NCBI GenBank assembly: GCA_013376985.1
Contig: JACABB010000043.1
Location: 1-33,418, forward strand
Length of the DNA stretch: 33,418 bases
Source: Bacteroidales bacterium
Lineage (GTDB): Bacteria; Bacteroidota; Bacteroidia; Bacteroidales; Tenuifilaceae
Direction of reading: 5' to 3'
A program made the position numbers and the translations under genes. Shown here in pieces: positions 7,601-14,671 of the stretch; within the stretch, counting starts at the first letter, position 1; each line of letters begins with the position of its first letter. Under the pieces are notes generated by a model. The model was not told the DNA's origin. It worked only from the letters and a program-made list of their open reading frames with translations, and did no database searches.

Positions 7601-9335
7601 CGTTTTGAGAATCACTTACAGATATATTATCAATACCATTAATGGCAAGTTCCATTGTTTTGAGATCGAGTTCTGCGTTAGGTATGCCACCCTGAGTTAA
7701 GGAATTAAAGTTGATAACATCATAATCAATTAGTTGTCCACGGGCTTTAATGGCATCGTATAATTTTGGGGTAATCTGAATTTCATCGGTATTGAAATCA
7801 TAATAAATATATCCCTGCATTGCAATTCTCATCATCTCAATTCGAACCTGTTCTACGGACTTTCTTAGATAGCTGGCCATATCCTCAGCAAGGAAGTATT
7901 TGCTTTTAACCTTTTTTGCATAGCTAGCTAAGGCCAATAGTGGATGTTTTTCATCAGGACCCATCATCAGGTCAAATTTTTCCTCATTGAAGTAGTTGGC
8001 CGATTCAAAGGTTGCTCTATTTATTGCAGAGCCTGTTGATGCTCCAAAAAAGATTTTATCGTCAGTTATTTTCCAGCTTAGCTGTCCCGATGCGATTGAG
8101 AGTTTATGATAGGTGCTATTAAATGGGCTTTGGGTTAGAAGTTTCTCTGTTGAAGATAAAATTACTGTTTTATTTTGATCGTTGTAGTTAAAGTTTAAGC
8201 CAACATGAAATAGTGAATCTTTATCGAATTTAAAGCGAATTTTTGCCTTTTCGGAATTAATGATTTGTCGTTGGAAAATAAGGATATTGCCTTCAACTCT
8301 CAAAAATTCTTTATCGTTTTGTTTTATTATTATGGTTGCAAGTTTTGATGCGCCTCCAGTTCCAATAAGCTTTGAACCACGCATGGTGAAACCACCCTCG
8401 TAGTCAACATTTTTAAAGAGGTCTTTGATTTGAAACCATTGATCGTATGACTGAAACTCGGGGTATGGTATGGTTTTAGGTATGTAATCCTTCAATAGCC
8501 AATCTGTTATTTTTCCTAATGTTGGTTTTGTAAAATAATCGTGGTTGATAAACTTTGCGGAATCGGCTGTGTAGTTGTTCTCATTAAGATTAATCTTATA
8601 TTTTAAAAGCGTTGCAAAGATTATGCTTTCAGGGTATTCTGAGCGAGTCCAAGTAACCTTGCCACTATTGCCTTTCCAAATTTTGGTTAATGGGTTATAT
8701 ACACCAGCGGTAGATTTTATAAAAATGCTATCCTTGCTGTTTGAACAGATTAGGTTTATAGAGTCGTATAATACCGTAAAATCTTTGTCAACATTAAAAC
8801 GGTAGGTATTCTTATTTATCTTCCAAAAATAGCCGGATTTCTCGTTTAAAACACCTTTTGTAATTGTATTCAATGAGAACGTTAAAAAATCATTAATCTC
8901 AGCAATGCTAAATTTAGGATTGTTTATAATATTTTGAAACCCTTTATTCCATGATGCATATTGGTTTTTAGCGTATTCATCTTTGCCGAAAAACATGATT
9001 AGTTTAACGTATTTAAAAAAGTGATCCTTACTATTGATTGTTTTTTCCAGCAATTTGGTGGACGCTGTTACTATATCTTTTTTCTGATCGTCGATCAGAA
9101 CCGAGTCCACTGTCCAAAACTTTGTGAAATCCTTAAGTAGCAGTTCATTTTCCTTGGTTATATCCTGCTTAAGGATATTATTCAATTCAATGGGGAACTT
9201 TTGAATATCACCAGAGAATTTACCCTCATCCCTTGAAAAAGCTATTATAGCATTAATGGTTACAATACAAATAATTGCAAAGGTTATTATGAAAGAAAGT
9301 AACCTTCGGTTAATGGAGGATAAGTTTATAGCCAT
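4692..9335 (-). CDS. giant membrane-anchored protein of unknown function, 1547 aa
   Basis: An N-terminal hydrophobic segment (about residues 12-32) after a short positive head would anchor the protein in the inner membrane, with most of it in the periplasm. The body is beta-rich, with recurring patterns of alternating polar and hydrophobic residues and many DS/NS turns. A helical section lies at about residues 480-560 (AEDMASYLRKSVEQVRIEMM). The last 40 residues are a Glu/Lys/Thr-rich, probably disordered tail. No catalytic motif is evident. It follows prmA by 12 bases on the same strand, so the two are probably one transcript. An envelope role, such as a bridge or scaffold, is a guess from shape only. 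Confidence 0.85.
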   Translation of the reverse strand: MAINLSSINRRLLSFIITFAIICIVTINAIIAFSRDEGKFSGDIQKFPIELNNILKQDITKENELLLKDFTKFWTVDSVLIDDQKKDIVTASTKLLEKTINSKDHFFKYVKLIMFFGKDEYAKNQYASWNKGFQNIINNPKFSIAEINDFLTFSLNTITKGVLNEKSGYFWKINKNTYRFNVDKDFTVLYDSINLICSNSKDSIFIKSTAGVYNPLTKIWKGNSGKVTWTRSEYPESIIFATLLKYKINLNENNYTADSAKFINHDYFTKPTLGKITDWLLKDYIPKTIPYPEFQSYDQWFQIKDLFKNVDYEGGFTMRGSKLIGTGGASKLATIIIKQNDKEFLRVEGNILIFQRQIINSEKAKIRFKFDKDSLFHVGLNFNYNDQNKTVILSSTEKLLTQSPFNSTYHKLSIASGQLSWKITDDKIFFGASTGSAINRATFESANYFNEEKFDLMMGPDEKHPLLALASYAKKVKSKYFLAEDMASYLRKSVEQVRIEMMRIAMQGYIYYDFNTDEIQITPKLYDAIKARGQLIDYDVINFNSLTQGGIPNAELDLKTMELAINGIDNISVSDSQNVHIYPYKHQIIMQKDRNFSFGGSVRSGLFKFIGKKFQFDYSNFKIVLEDVDSLKLDYKTSQYDMSGKNVLKTISSTFEKIAGDILIDKPDNKSGLKKNKGYPIFNSTSASFIYYDDPKIFGGVYKRDSFYFEVKPYKFTNLNNFNQQDINFIGTLYSSNIFAPIEDTLKLRPDNSLGFISITPPEGMAVFDGKGRVFNKVDLSNRGLRADGQLKYITSTTTSNDFYFFPDSLITKSTHFAIDQQLSGIQYPETKGDKHPIKWYPKREKFFAYKGEQPFEIYTNQARLMGNLLLEPLGLTGNGIVRLDNAKLISKKYEFEANDFSTDSTSLDLYVPNSDSVSFESTKLKAKIDFLSRQGIFNKKGISIYAKMQPLRYETYMDRFIWNMGNNELTMSTGGRQQAVETEKFYVSRMADKDSIPTGSVFYSTKFNEDSLYFFSPKATYNLKNSKLNADSVKYLLVADAVVYPIDKKISVEPTLRLLPLSKTTVIASIPKRYHRVYNSDITVLSRKKYYGKGLYDYIDENDSIETITLNELGVNDKIITYGKGNIAQADSFKLSPEFGFAGKVSLNSPEKFLYFNGGTRPIFNCKKLNPNLIKFESTINPDSILIPISDDPMNTAQARLINGSIITEDSIKLYGSLLGIRKTYSDIPFVQASGFMNFNKNNRRFTIGPSYKIFNPDTSGNTVSLQKDFCMLFGEGNIILPINLGQVKLKLNGSLIHKLEDNSLALDAYLQINFFFNQPSLVVMAADLNSFPMLDKVDLSRKLIKKTYYALAEVKEVTDAISQIGLFGAPTVTPKGLESTITLADLKLKWNPRTNSFISVGKIGIGTIGNIQVNKKVNGYIEIYKRRSGDFMTLYLHLGEEKYYVFTYTKGAMQVSSDNTLFTDPIKLMKSRDRKVKVPLGQQKYNFLVGTRNELNFARKRYKQLLEGDENLDETNDKDKTSKESEEQEKSKESTTENNTESRPN

Positions 9336-9347
9336 ACTCTGCTTTTA

Positions 9348-10187
9348 TTAGGATTTTAGGAAGGACATTGTTACCCATTCATCACGTGTTGATGTGGATT
9401 GGTGAATTAGCCCTAAATCAACTGAATTATTCATTATTGCATCAATATCAATTTTAAGAATACCACTGATGATGAGCATGCCACCCTTAAGCATAGACTG
9501 GTTATAATGCTTCATATCCGATAGGAGAATATTCCGATTTATATTGGCAAGAATAACATCAAATTCCATCCCTTCAATTAGCCGAACATCACCGCAATGA
9601 GGCACTATTTTAGTACATTCATTAATCTGAATGTTTTCAGTAGTATTTTGATATGCCCACTCATCAATATCAATGGCGGTAATAGCTTTTGCCCCTTTCA
9701 TTTCTGCAAGGATAGCAAGAACACCAGTTCCACAACCCATATCAAGCACAACTTTATCTTTTAAATCAGCCTTAAGTATTTGCTCAATCATCAAATAGGT
9801 AGTTTGGTGATGTCCAGTACCAAAAGCCATTTTTGGATCGATGATGATATCGTATTCCAATTCTGAAGTATTCTTGTGAAACGAAGCCCGAACCAAACAT
9901 CTATTGTTTACATTGATTGGTTCAAAACTCGATTCCCACTGTGCATTCCAATTCTGATCCTTTATTCTTTCTATTTGATGTGATATTTGAGTTCCATCGG
10001 GGACAATAAGTTCATCTATTTTTGCAGCTATTTCATCTGTAAAGTCGGTGATTTTTATATAAGCGTTAAAATCACTTTCATTTTCAGTAAAACTTTCGAA
10101 TCCTAACTCAGCTAGCTGTGCGATGATTATCTCGTTTGTTTCTTGATTTGCAGGTTCTAATTCTATTTTAAGTTCTATATAATCCAT
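9348..10187 (-). CDS. prmA: ribosomal protein L11 methyltransferase PrmA
   Basis: PrmA uses SAM to trimethylate lysines and the N-terminus of ribosomal protein L11. The N-terminal substrate-recognition domain covers about residues 1-60. The class I methyltransferase core has DPKMAFGTGHHQTT (118-130), motif I VVLDMGCGTGVLAI (147-159), an acidic AIDIDEWA (171-178) and the family-specific ILANINRNIL (212-221). Length of 279 residues is normal. It is the first gene of a likely two-gene unit with the 1547-residue protein. Upstream lies the first accessory stretch. Confidence 0.95.
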   Translation of the reverse strand: MDYIELKIELEPANQETNEIIIAQLAELGFESFTENESDFNAYIKITDFTDEIAAKIDELIVPDGTQISHQIERIKDQNWNAQWESSFEPINVNNRCLVRASFHKNTSELEYDIIIDPKMAFGTGHHQTTYLMIEQILKADLKDKVVLDMGCGTGVLAILAEMKGAKAITAIDIDEWAYQNTTENIQINECTKIVPHCGDVRLIEGMEFDVILANINRNILLSDMKHYNQSMLKGGMLIISGILKIDIDAIMNNSVDLGLIHQSTSTRDEWVTMSFLKS

Positions 10188-10349
10188 ATTTTAAAATTTC
10201 AGATGTTGAGTTTATGGTACACAATAAAGTAGGAATACCTTGTTTGTGCCGTTAAACTAATTTTGTTGGCAAATTAAGTCTAATTGAATTATTTGAAAGG
10301 GGTTTTTCAAAGTATTTTTCAACAATTAAATATTTTAAAATTTAACGCC

Positions 10350-10515
10350 AACTCGATGTAAGTATAACATATTGATCTTTAGCTTAGGGTTAGATTGTTG
10401 CTTTGTCAAGCTGAACGAAGAAAAACCCGAAAGATTCGCTGAAATCAACCATCTCGTCTTTAGATAACTAGATCCTTCGCTTCGTTCAGAACCGAGTTTG
10501 CGAGGTTGGCGAAAC
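10350..10515. repeat. dispersed palindromic repeat, copy B (diverged)
   Basis: It shares AACTCGATGTAAGTATAAC and TATTGATC with the other copies, and CTAGATCCTTCGCTTCGTTC on the right. The inner part is altered: extra bases (AAAAACCCGAAAGATTCGC) interrupt the left arm, and the right end is replaced by sequence containing GCGAGGTTGGCGAAACC. It is the only copy not between convergent genes. Confidence 0.65.
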
Positions 10516-10597
10516 CAATGACAATGGGTTGTTTTTAGTTCATGGGTATTATACCGAATTTACATATTTAGAAATCTTCTCGGATAGGAGCACAAAT

Positions 10598-10638
10598 AAA
10601 AAGAGTGTGTTTCGAACTTTTGAAACACACTCTTTTTT
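10598..10638. terminator. strong hairpin terminator without an upstream gene
   Basis: A 16-bp perfect stem (10598-10613 with 10622-10637) and an 8-base loop have A-runs on one side and T-runs on the other, in the style of the terminator at 1651. No gene on either strand ends here: prmA starts to the left and the next gene starts to the right. It may be left over from a lost or displaced gene, or insulate the accessory genes. Confidence 0.75.
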
Positions 10639-10661
10639 GTTTATAAAAAGTAGAATTTTTG

Positions 10662-10691
10662 TTTGACGATTAGTGGAAAAAACTAAATTTG
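10662..10691 (+). promoter_or_regulatory. likely Bacteroidota-type promoter
   Basis: TAAATTTG at 10684-10691 matches the -7 consensus TAnnTTTG, and TTTG at 10662-10665 lies 18 bases upstream as a -33 element. It is just past the orphan terminator and 104 bases before the start of the two-helix membrane protein gene. Confidence 0.5.
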
Positions 10692-10795
10692 TATGGGGAT
10701 ATTAAAAAACAGAACTATAGATATAAAATGGCAGTATAGGTTTGGAGAAACTAGACATATAAACAATTATCATACATTTTATTCAAGACAAGACA

Positions 10796-11293
10796 ATGAT
10801 AAATTTCAAGACAACAACAACAGAAATAAATCAAAACACAGATGAATTATTATCTCGTTTGACATGGCAAATTCATTCAACTAATAATTTGTTATTTCCC
10901 AAGACAAATACTTTTACTGCCGACACAACACGACCATTAATTGGTAAATTGGAAGTTGACAAAAATAAATTTGACATCACTCGATTACGACCCATCTTGC
11001 AGACATTTTTACCTCAAATTTTTGCAAGTGGACAATTAAAAAATCATAATGGCAAAACAATCGTGACAATAAAATATCGTTTAGGACTTTTTTCGTTTGC
11101 ATTTTTTTTATTCATATTTTATGCAACAGCATCGTCCATTTTGAAAATATTAACAACATCGGCAACAGCTGAAATGTACGTTGATGTATTCATGTTTATC
11201 ATTATTTTCCCCGTGACAGGAATCATACTAGCTTTCTGGGAAATAAATAAAACCAAAGATAAAATATTTAACATACTTGATATTGAAAATTAA
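10796..11293 (+). CDS. hypothetical protein with two C-terminal membrane helices
   Basis: The 165-residue protein has a soluble N-terminal part (residues 1-95, beginning with a Thr-rich stretch). Two membrane helices follow (about 97-117 and 129-148) and a short charged tail. The soluble part contains RPLIGKLEVDKNKFDI and GKTIVTIKYRL, which look like beta-strands. No family is recognised. It is alone on its transcript, behind a likely promoter, and is followed by repeat-rich sequence typical of accessory regions. Confidence 0.65.
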   Translation: MINFKTTTTEINQNTDELLSRLTWQIHSTNNLLFPKTNTFTADTTRPLIGKLEVDKNKFDITRLRPILQTFLPQIFASGQLKNHNGKTIVTIKYRLGLFSFAFFLFIFYATASSILKILTTSATAEMYVDVFMFIIIFPVTGIILAFWEINKTKDKIFNILDIEN

Positions 11294-11409
11294 AAAACGA
11301 CCTACTAACAACGCATTTCAAATCATAGCAGCAGGCGTGAATATTTCAGTATTTTTCTTTTAATTTACCTTACTGTTTCTTTATGCAGTGAAGTGGTCTT
11401 AAGTCTACC

Positions 11410-11455
11410 CCTCGATCGTCGAAGTTTAGCGAAGCGTAACTTCGTCGAGCCGAGG
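11410..11455. repeat. hairpin with 31-bp direct repeat, copy 1
   Basis: CCTCG at 11410 pairs with CGAGG at 11451, and an imperfect inner stem CGTCGAAGTT/AACTTCGTCG is nested within. The inner 31 bases (11417-11447) recur with five differences at 13157-13187 in the same orientation, so the two toxin-antitoxin pairs lie between the copies. Confidence 0.65.
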
Positions 11456-11560
11456 AATAAGAAAGTAGCCGTTAACACCACAGCAGTCCAAACCACGGAA
11501 TCATTATGCTCAAAGCCAGAAGAAACAACCACTAATCAGAAATTTGACTATATTTGGGCT

Positions 11561-11851
11561 ATGATTACAGGAAATGACATACTAGAAAAGCTTAGAGAAC
11601 TTAAACCAATTCTCAGAAAAGAATATTCTGTTAAGGAAATTGGTCTTTTCGGTTCTTTTTCTGATAATACCTTTTCTGAACAGAGCGACATTGACATTCT
11701 CATTGAATTAGAAAGACCAATTGGATGGAAATTCTTTACGCTTGAAATGTTTCTAGAAAGCACATTTGGTCGAAAGATTGATTTAGTCACTAAGAATGCA
11801 CTCAAGGAGCAGCTAAGAGATAGAATTCTCAATCAAGTAAAATATGTATAA
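11561..11851 (+). CDS. minimal nucleotidyltransferase antitoxin (MntA-like)
   Basis: From the ATG at 11561 the protein has 96 residues, the usual size for a MNT-domain antitoxin. The nucleotidyltransferase motif reads GLFGSFSDN, then SDIDILIEL (D43, D45), with the third acidic residue in RKIDLV (D74). In studied pairs MntA adds AMP to a tyrosine of its HEPN partner and so silences it. The frame is open back to 11393, but that extension covers a hairpin repeat and has no protein-like character, so the shorter start was chosen. The stop is directly followed by the ATG of the HEPN gene. Confidence 0.88.
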   Translation: MITGNDILEKLRELKPILRKEYSVKEIGLFGSFSDNTFSEQSDIDILIELERPIGWKFFTLEMFLESTFGRKIDLVTKNALKEQLRDRILNQVKYV

Positions 11852-12202
11852 ATGAAGAAAGAGGATAGAACTTACATCATGTTTCTTGAAGATATTCTAA
11901 CCTCTATGAATCGGATAGCAGAATATATTGATGGTTATGATTTTGAAACTTTCAGAAGAGATTATAAAACCGTTGATGCTGTCATTCGTAATTTTGAAGT
12001 ACTAGGAGAGGCTTCTAAAAACATTCCATTAGAAATAAAACAAAAATATCCACACATTCCTTGGAATGAAATGTACCTATTAAGGAATAAGGTTTCTCAT
12101 GAATATTTTGGTGTTGATTATGAGATAATTTGGGATGTAGCATCTAATTACCTTCCAGAGAATAGAACTCAGATTGAAGAAATATTTTTGCTAGAGAAAT
12201 AA
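11852..12202 (+). CDS. HEPN-family RNase toxin (HepT-like, DUF86)
   Basis: The 116-residue all-helical protein has the HepT active-site motif RX4HXY as RNKVSHEY (R78, H83, Y85) after the conserved NFEVLGEASKNIP and IPWNEMYLL. HepT toxins cut RNA. The tyrosine of this motif is the residue modified by MntA in characterised pairs and is present here. It begins immediately after the MNT gene with no gap, the standard order for this toxin-antitoxin type. Both active sites look intact. Downstream is a composite repeat. Confidence 0.88.
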   Translation: MKKEDRTYIMFLEDILTSMNRIAEYIDGYDFETFRRDYKTVDAVIRNFEVLGEASKNIPLEIKQKYPHIPWNEMYLLRNKVSHEYFGVDYEIIWDVASNYLPENRTQIEEIFLLEK

Positions 12203-12204
12203 AG

Positions 12205-12412
12205 CACACAGCATAACAGCGTATTTATTGGCTTCATCGAACTTGCTACGCTGAACTCCCTTCATTCGGTTCGCACAAAACGCTCGTTTGCATTTGAGTT
12301 AATGACTCATTTGGAGTTTTCAAGGCTTTTTGGTAATTTTATTAATGGGGGATAAGAAGGTAGCTTCAAACTCCCAATCACAATCAACTTGCAAACCGTT
12401 ACCCACAATTTT
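12205..12412. repeat. composite accessory-region repeat, copy 1
   Basis: The stretch after the HEPN gene shares a segment of about 80 bp (12291-12370) with 21614-21692, including CATTTGGAGTT, GGGATAAGAA and a later AAACTCCCAA. A second block, with CTGAACTCCC and ACGCTCG, occurs at the other site in the opposite orientation and at another place. The left end (CATAACAGCGTATTTATTGG) is roughly complementary to the right end of copy 2. Confidence 0.65.
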
Positions 12413-12466
12413 GAGAAAGAGAATACACTTACCTGAAAATTTGGTACATTTGAAAAAAAGTATGAT

Positions 12467-12673
12467 ATGATACTCGAAAGGACAAAAAACGAAATTTTAG
12501 TTAGGCTTCCAGCTTATGTTGACCTGACAGAGCTTCAAAATATGCTCGATTTCCTGCAATATAAAGAGTTGACTGCAAAATCAACGGCTAAACAATCCGA
12601 TGTTGATAAACTATCAAAATCGGTTAACAAATCTATCTGGGCTAAAGTTAAAACTAGCCGTGGTATTAAATGA
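12467..12673 (+). CDS. putative antitoxin partner of the PIN toxin, 68 aa
   Basis: This small protein begins with a probable strand (NEILVRLPAYVDL) and continues with a helix (TELQNMLDFLQYKEL) and a Lys-rich tail. Its last bases overlap the start of the PIN gene in an ATGA arrangement (12670-12673), the typical coupling of antitoxin and toxin. No DNA-binding family could be assigned with certainty. The role is inferred mainly from size and position. Confidence 0.65.
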   Translation: MILERTKNEILVRLPAYVDLTELQNMLDFLQYKELTAKSTAKQSDVDKLSKSVNKSIWAKVKTSRGIK

Positions 12674-13137
12674 AAATTGTAGTTGATTCAAATATTGTAT
12701 TTAGCGCAATTCTAAATACCAAAAGTAAAGTTGGACAATTAATAATTAATGGTTCAAAATATTTTGATTTTTATACAGTTGGGTTGCTTAAAGACGAAAT
12801 TTCTAAGCATAAAGATAAAATACTCGATTTAACAAATTATACCGAAGACCAATTTGTTGACACCTTTCATTTAATTACAAGTAGATTGGTATTTGTGGAT
12901 GACATATTATTAACAGATAATGATTTAAACAAAGCGATTGATTTGGTTTCGGGCATTGACCCTGATGATGCATTATTTATTGCACTTACAAATCATTTAG
13001 TAGCAAACTTATGGACAGGTGATAGGCGACTTATTAATGGGCTTAAGAAAAAGGGATATTTACGAACCTTGACAACTGACGAATTGTATGAAATATTTTT
13101 AAATAAACAACTTACAACTAGACGAAAAAGGAAATAA
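12670..13137 (+). CDS. PIN-domain toxin (VapC-like RNase)
   Basis: PIN-domain proteins are metal-dependent RNases, mostly toxins. The 155-residue protein has the expected acidic residues: D6 in VVDSNIVFSAIL, E43 in LKDEI, D97/D99/D100 in SGIDPDDALFIAL, and D118 in WTGDRRL. All four acidic positions are in place, so it is probably active. It overlaps the 68-residue gene by four bases. The C-terminal tail is very basic (TTRRKRK). Confidence 0.85.
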   Translation: MKIVVDSNIVFSAILNTKSKVGQLIINGSKYFDFYTVGLLKDEISKHKDKILDLTNYTEDQFVDTFHLITSRLVFVDDILLTDNDLNKAIDLVSGIDPDDALFIALTNHLVANLWTGDRRLINGLKKKGYLRTLTTDELYEIFLNKQLTTRRKRK

Positions 13138-13156
13138 AAGAATTGTAACCCCCGCT

Positions 13157-13187
13157 CATCGAAGTGTAGCAAAAAGTAACTTCGTCG
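13157..13187. repeat. 31-bp direct repeat, copy 2
   Basis: CATCGAAGTGTAGC followed by AAAAAGTAACTTCGTCG matches 26 of 31 bases of 11417-11447, in the same orientation. It lies 20 bases after the PIN gene. Confidence 0.6.
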
Positions 13188-13445
13188 TCTTTAAATAGCG
13201 GTCTTAGACCGCACCAATACCAAATTAAAATCCATTGATTTATTAAAGAACTATTTCCCACACTGGAATACAGAACTAACCCTTCAACCCTCAGCATTAC
13301 ACATTAGCAATTACTTTCCTAAAAATCGCAAATTGCGATATCCCATGATACTTTTTGCTTACACGGTGGTTTGCCTCAGAGGGGATGAATGGTTGGGGTG
13401 GTGTTTGGGTGGGTATAATCCTTTTCTTGGATTTCAAATAATGTG

Positions 13446-13589
13446 AACTCAATGTAAACATAACATGTTGATCCTAAGTTTAGGACTAGATTGTTACTTT
13501 GTCATGCTGAACGGAGTGAAGCATCTTGTCTTTAGATAACGAGATCCTTCGCTTCGTTCAGCATGACAGTTTACATTGAGTTGACGTTA
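13446..13589. repeat. dispersed palindromic repeat, copy C (best-preserved)
   Basis: The outer arms are a perfect 14-bp inverted repeat, AACTCAATGTAAAC (13446-13459) and GTTTACATTGAGTT (13569-13582). Inside, TGTCATGCTGAACGGAGTGA pairs with TCGCTTCGTTCAGCATGACA with few mismatches. The whole can form a long hairpin. It sits between the ends of the PIN gene and tpiA. Confidence 0.88.
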
Positions 13590-13594
13590 TGTTA

Positions 13595-14350
13595 CTAAAA
13601 CGAGCAAGCAATTGCAATAAAATCATCGGCAACTAATGATGCTCCGCCAATTAAACCACCATCAACATCTGGCCTGGCAAAAATCTCCTCGGCATTGGAT
13701 GGCTTGCAGCTTCCACCGTAAAGTATGCTGATGCTATCGGCAACCTCTTTACCAAATTTCTTGGCTATTGTAGTACGAATGAATGCATGCATATCCTGTG
13801 CTTGCTGTGAGGTAGCATTTTTACCAGTGCCTATTGCCCAAACTGGTTCGTAAGCAATTACAACTTGCATCATTTGTTCTTTGGTGAGTTCAAAAAGCGA
13901 TTCGCTTACCTGTTTCTCAACAACCTCAAAGTATTTGTTGGATTCGCGTTCATTTAGCTTCTCACCGCAGCAGTAAATAGGAATTAAGCGATTCTCCAAT
14001 GCTTGTTTAATTTTTCGGTAAAGCATTTTATTATCCTCGTTAAAGAACTCTCTTCTTTCAGAATGTCCTATAACAACATAGGTTGCACCAATTGATGAGA
14101 TCATAGTTGCAGAAACTTCACCTGTGTAAGCTCCTTTTACCCATTCTGCGCAATTCTGTGCTCCAACTTTAACAGCAGTACCCTTGGTGAGTTTTGTAAT
14201 CTCGTTGATACTTGTAAAAGGGGGAATTAAAACAAGTTCAATAGTTTTTGGAACAGTAATCGATTTTTCAATTACACTTTTAGTTAGCTCCATCCCTTCT
14301 GCAAGGGTTGTATTCATTTTCCAGTTTCCTGCAACAATTCGTTTTCTCAT
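13595..14350 (-). CDS. tpiA: triosephosphate isomerase
   Basis: TpiA interconverts dihydroxyacetone phosphate and glyceraldehyde 3-phosphate in glycolysis. All signature elements are present: GNWKMN with K11, VIGHSERR with H96, the catalytic AYEPVWAIGTG with E168 followed by the flexible-loop region, and the phosphate-binding ILYGGSCKPSNA and GGLIGGASL near the end. Length of 251 residues is standard. It appears to be transcribed alone. TACTTTTG on the minus strand (14387-14394) could be its -7 promoter element. Confidence 0.97.
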   Translation of the reverse strand: MRKRIVAGNWKMNTTLAEGMELTKSVIEKSITVPKTIELVLIPPFTSINEITKLTKGTAVKVGAQNCAEWVKGAYTGEVSATMISSIGATYVVIGHSERREFFNEDNKMLYRKIKQALENRLIPIYCCGEKLNERESNKYFEVVEKQVSESLFELTKEQMMQVVIAYEPVWAIGTGKNATSQQAQDMHAFIRTTIAKKFGKEVADSISILYGGSCKPSNAEEIFARPDVDGGLIGGASLVADDFIAIACSF

Positions 14351-14386
14351 AATCTTAATGTTTAAAATATCAATCTATATAAAAGC

Positions 14387-14394
14387 CAAAAGTA
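14387..14394 (-). promoter_or_regulatory. possible -7 promoter element of tpiA
   Basis: On the minus strand the sequence is TACTTTTG, matching TAnnTTTG, about 36 bases before the tpiA start codon. A -33 TTTG at the right distance is not obvious. Confidence 0.35.
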
Positions 14395-14465
14395 CAAAAA
14401 TTAGGAGTTGTAGTTAGAACGATTTAACAACTAAGTATTAATCTATATTATTTTATTGTGTTGTT

Positions 14466-14664
14466 GAGATGCTGTGACGCAGTGTTGCTGTGGGGCTGTG
14501 ATGATGTTTTGCGGTTTTGCGGTTTTGCTGTGGTGCTGTGGCGGAGGCGTGGAGTATTGCATCTAACACATCTTCTATCAATATACTAACAAAGTACAAC
14601 ATCAGTACAATAACACAAACTCACGGCAAAACAGCAACACTGCGTCACAGTTTTACAGCTTCAC
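14466..14664. repeat. oligomer array with a perfect 19-bp inverted repeat
   Basis: CTGTGACGCAGTGTTGCTG at 14472-14490 is exactly complementary to 14632-14650. The left arm continues as degenerate GCTGTGG and GTTTTGCG units on the + strand. The right arm carries complementary units (GGCAAAACAGC, TTTTACAGCTTCAC). About 140 bases between the perfect arms hold no gene. It fills most of the spacer between tpiA and the permease gene. Confidence 0.75.
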
Positions 14665-14671
14665 AAAAAAA

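Larger units (their letters stand above)
10188..10795. other. 608-bp spacer at the left edge of the first accessory stretch
   Basis: No convincing gene is visible. The spacer holds dispersed repeat copy B, a strong hairpin terminator with no gene in front of it, and a likely promoter for the next gene, each listed separately. The rest is AT-rich sequence without clear structure. Confidence 0.6.
13138..13594. other. 457-bp repeat-rich spacer
   Basis: No gene is visible. It contains direct repeat copy 2 (13157-13187), a 15-bp palindrome GCGGTCTTAGACCGC at 13198-13212, the palindrome ATCGCAAATTGCGAT at 13325-13339, a G-rich stretch around 13370-13420 and dispersed repeat copy C next to tpiA. 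Confidence 0.6.

Noticed and set aside
11393-11560. N-terminal extension of the MNT antitoxin frame
   Set aside because: It translates a hairpin repeat and intergenic sequence; the 96-residue protein from 11561 has the normal family length and start.
12205-12412. Integron attC-like ends (TAAC at the left, GTTAC/GTTGGC at the right of accessory spacers)
   Set aside because: The ends do not fit the RYYYAAC and GTTRRRY core consensus, the stretches are longer than usual attC sites, and no integron integrase gene is in the window.
13370-13420. G-rich stretch considered as a riboswitch or G-quadruplex
   Set aside because: No conserved riboswitch core and no regular GGG-run spacing; it lies after, not before, a gene.
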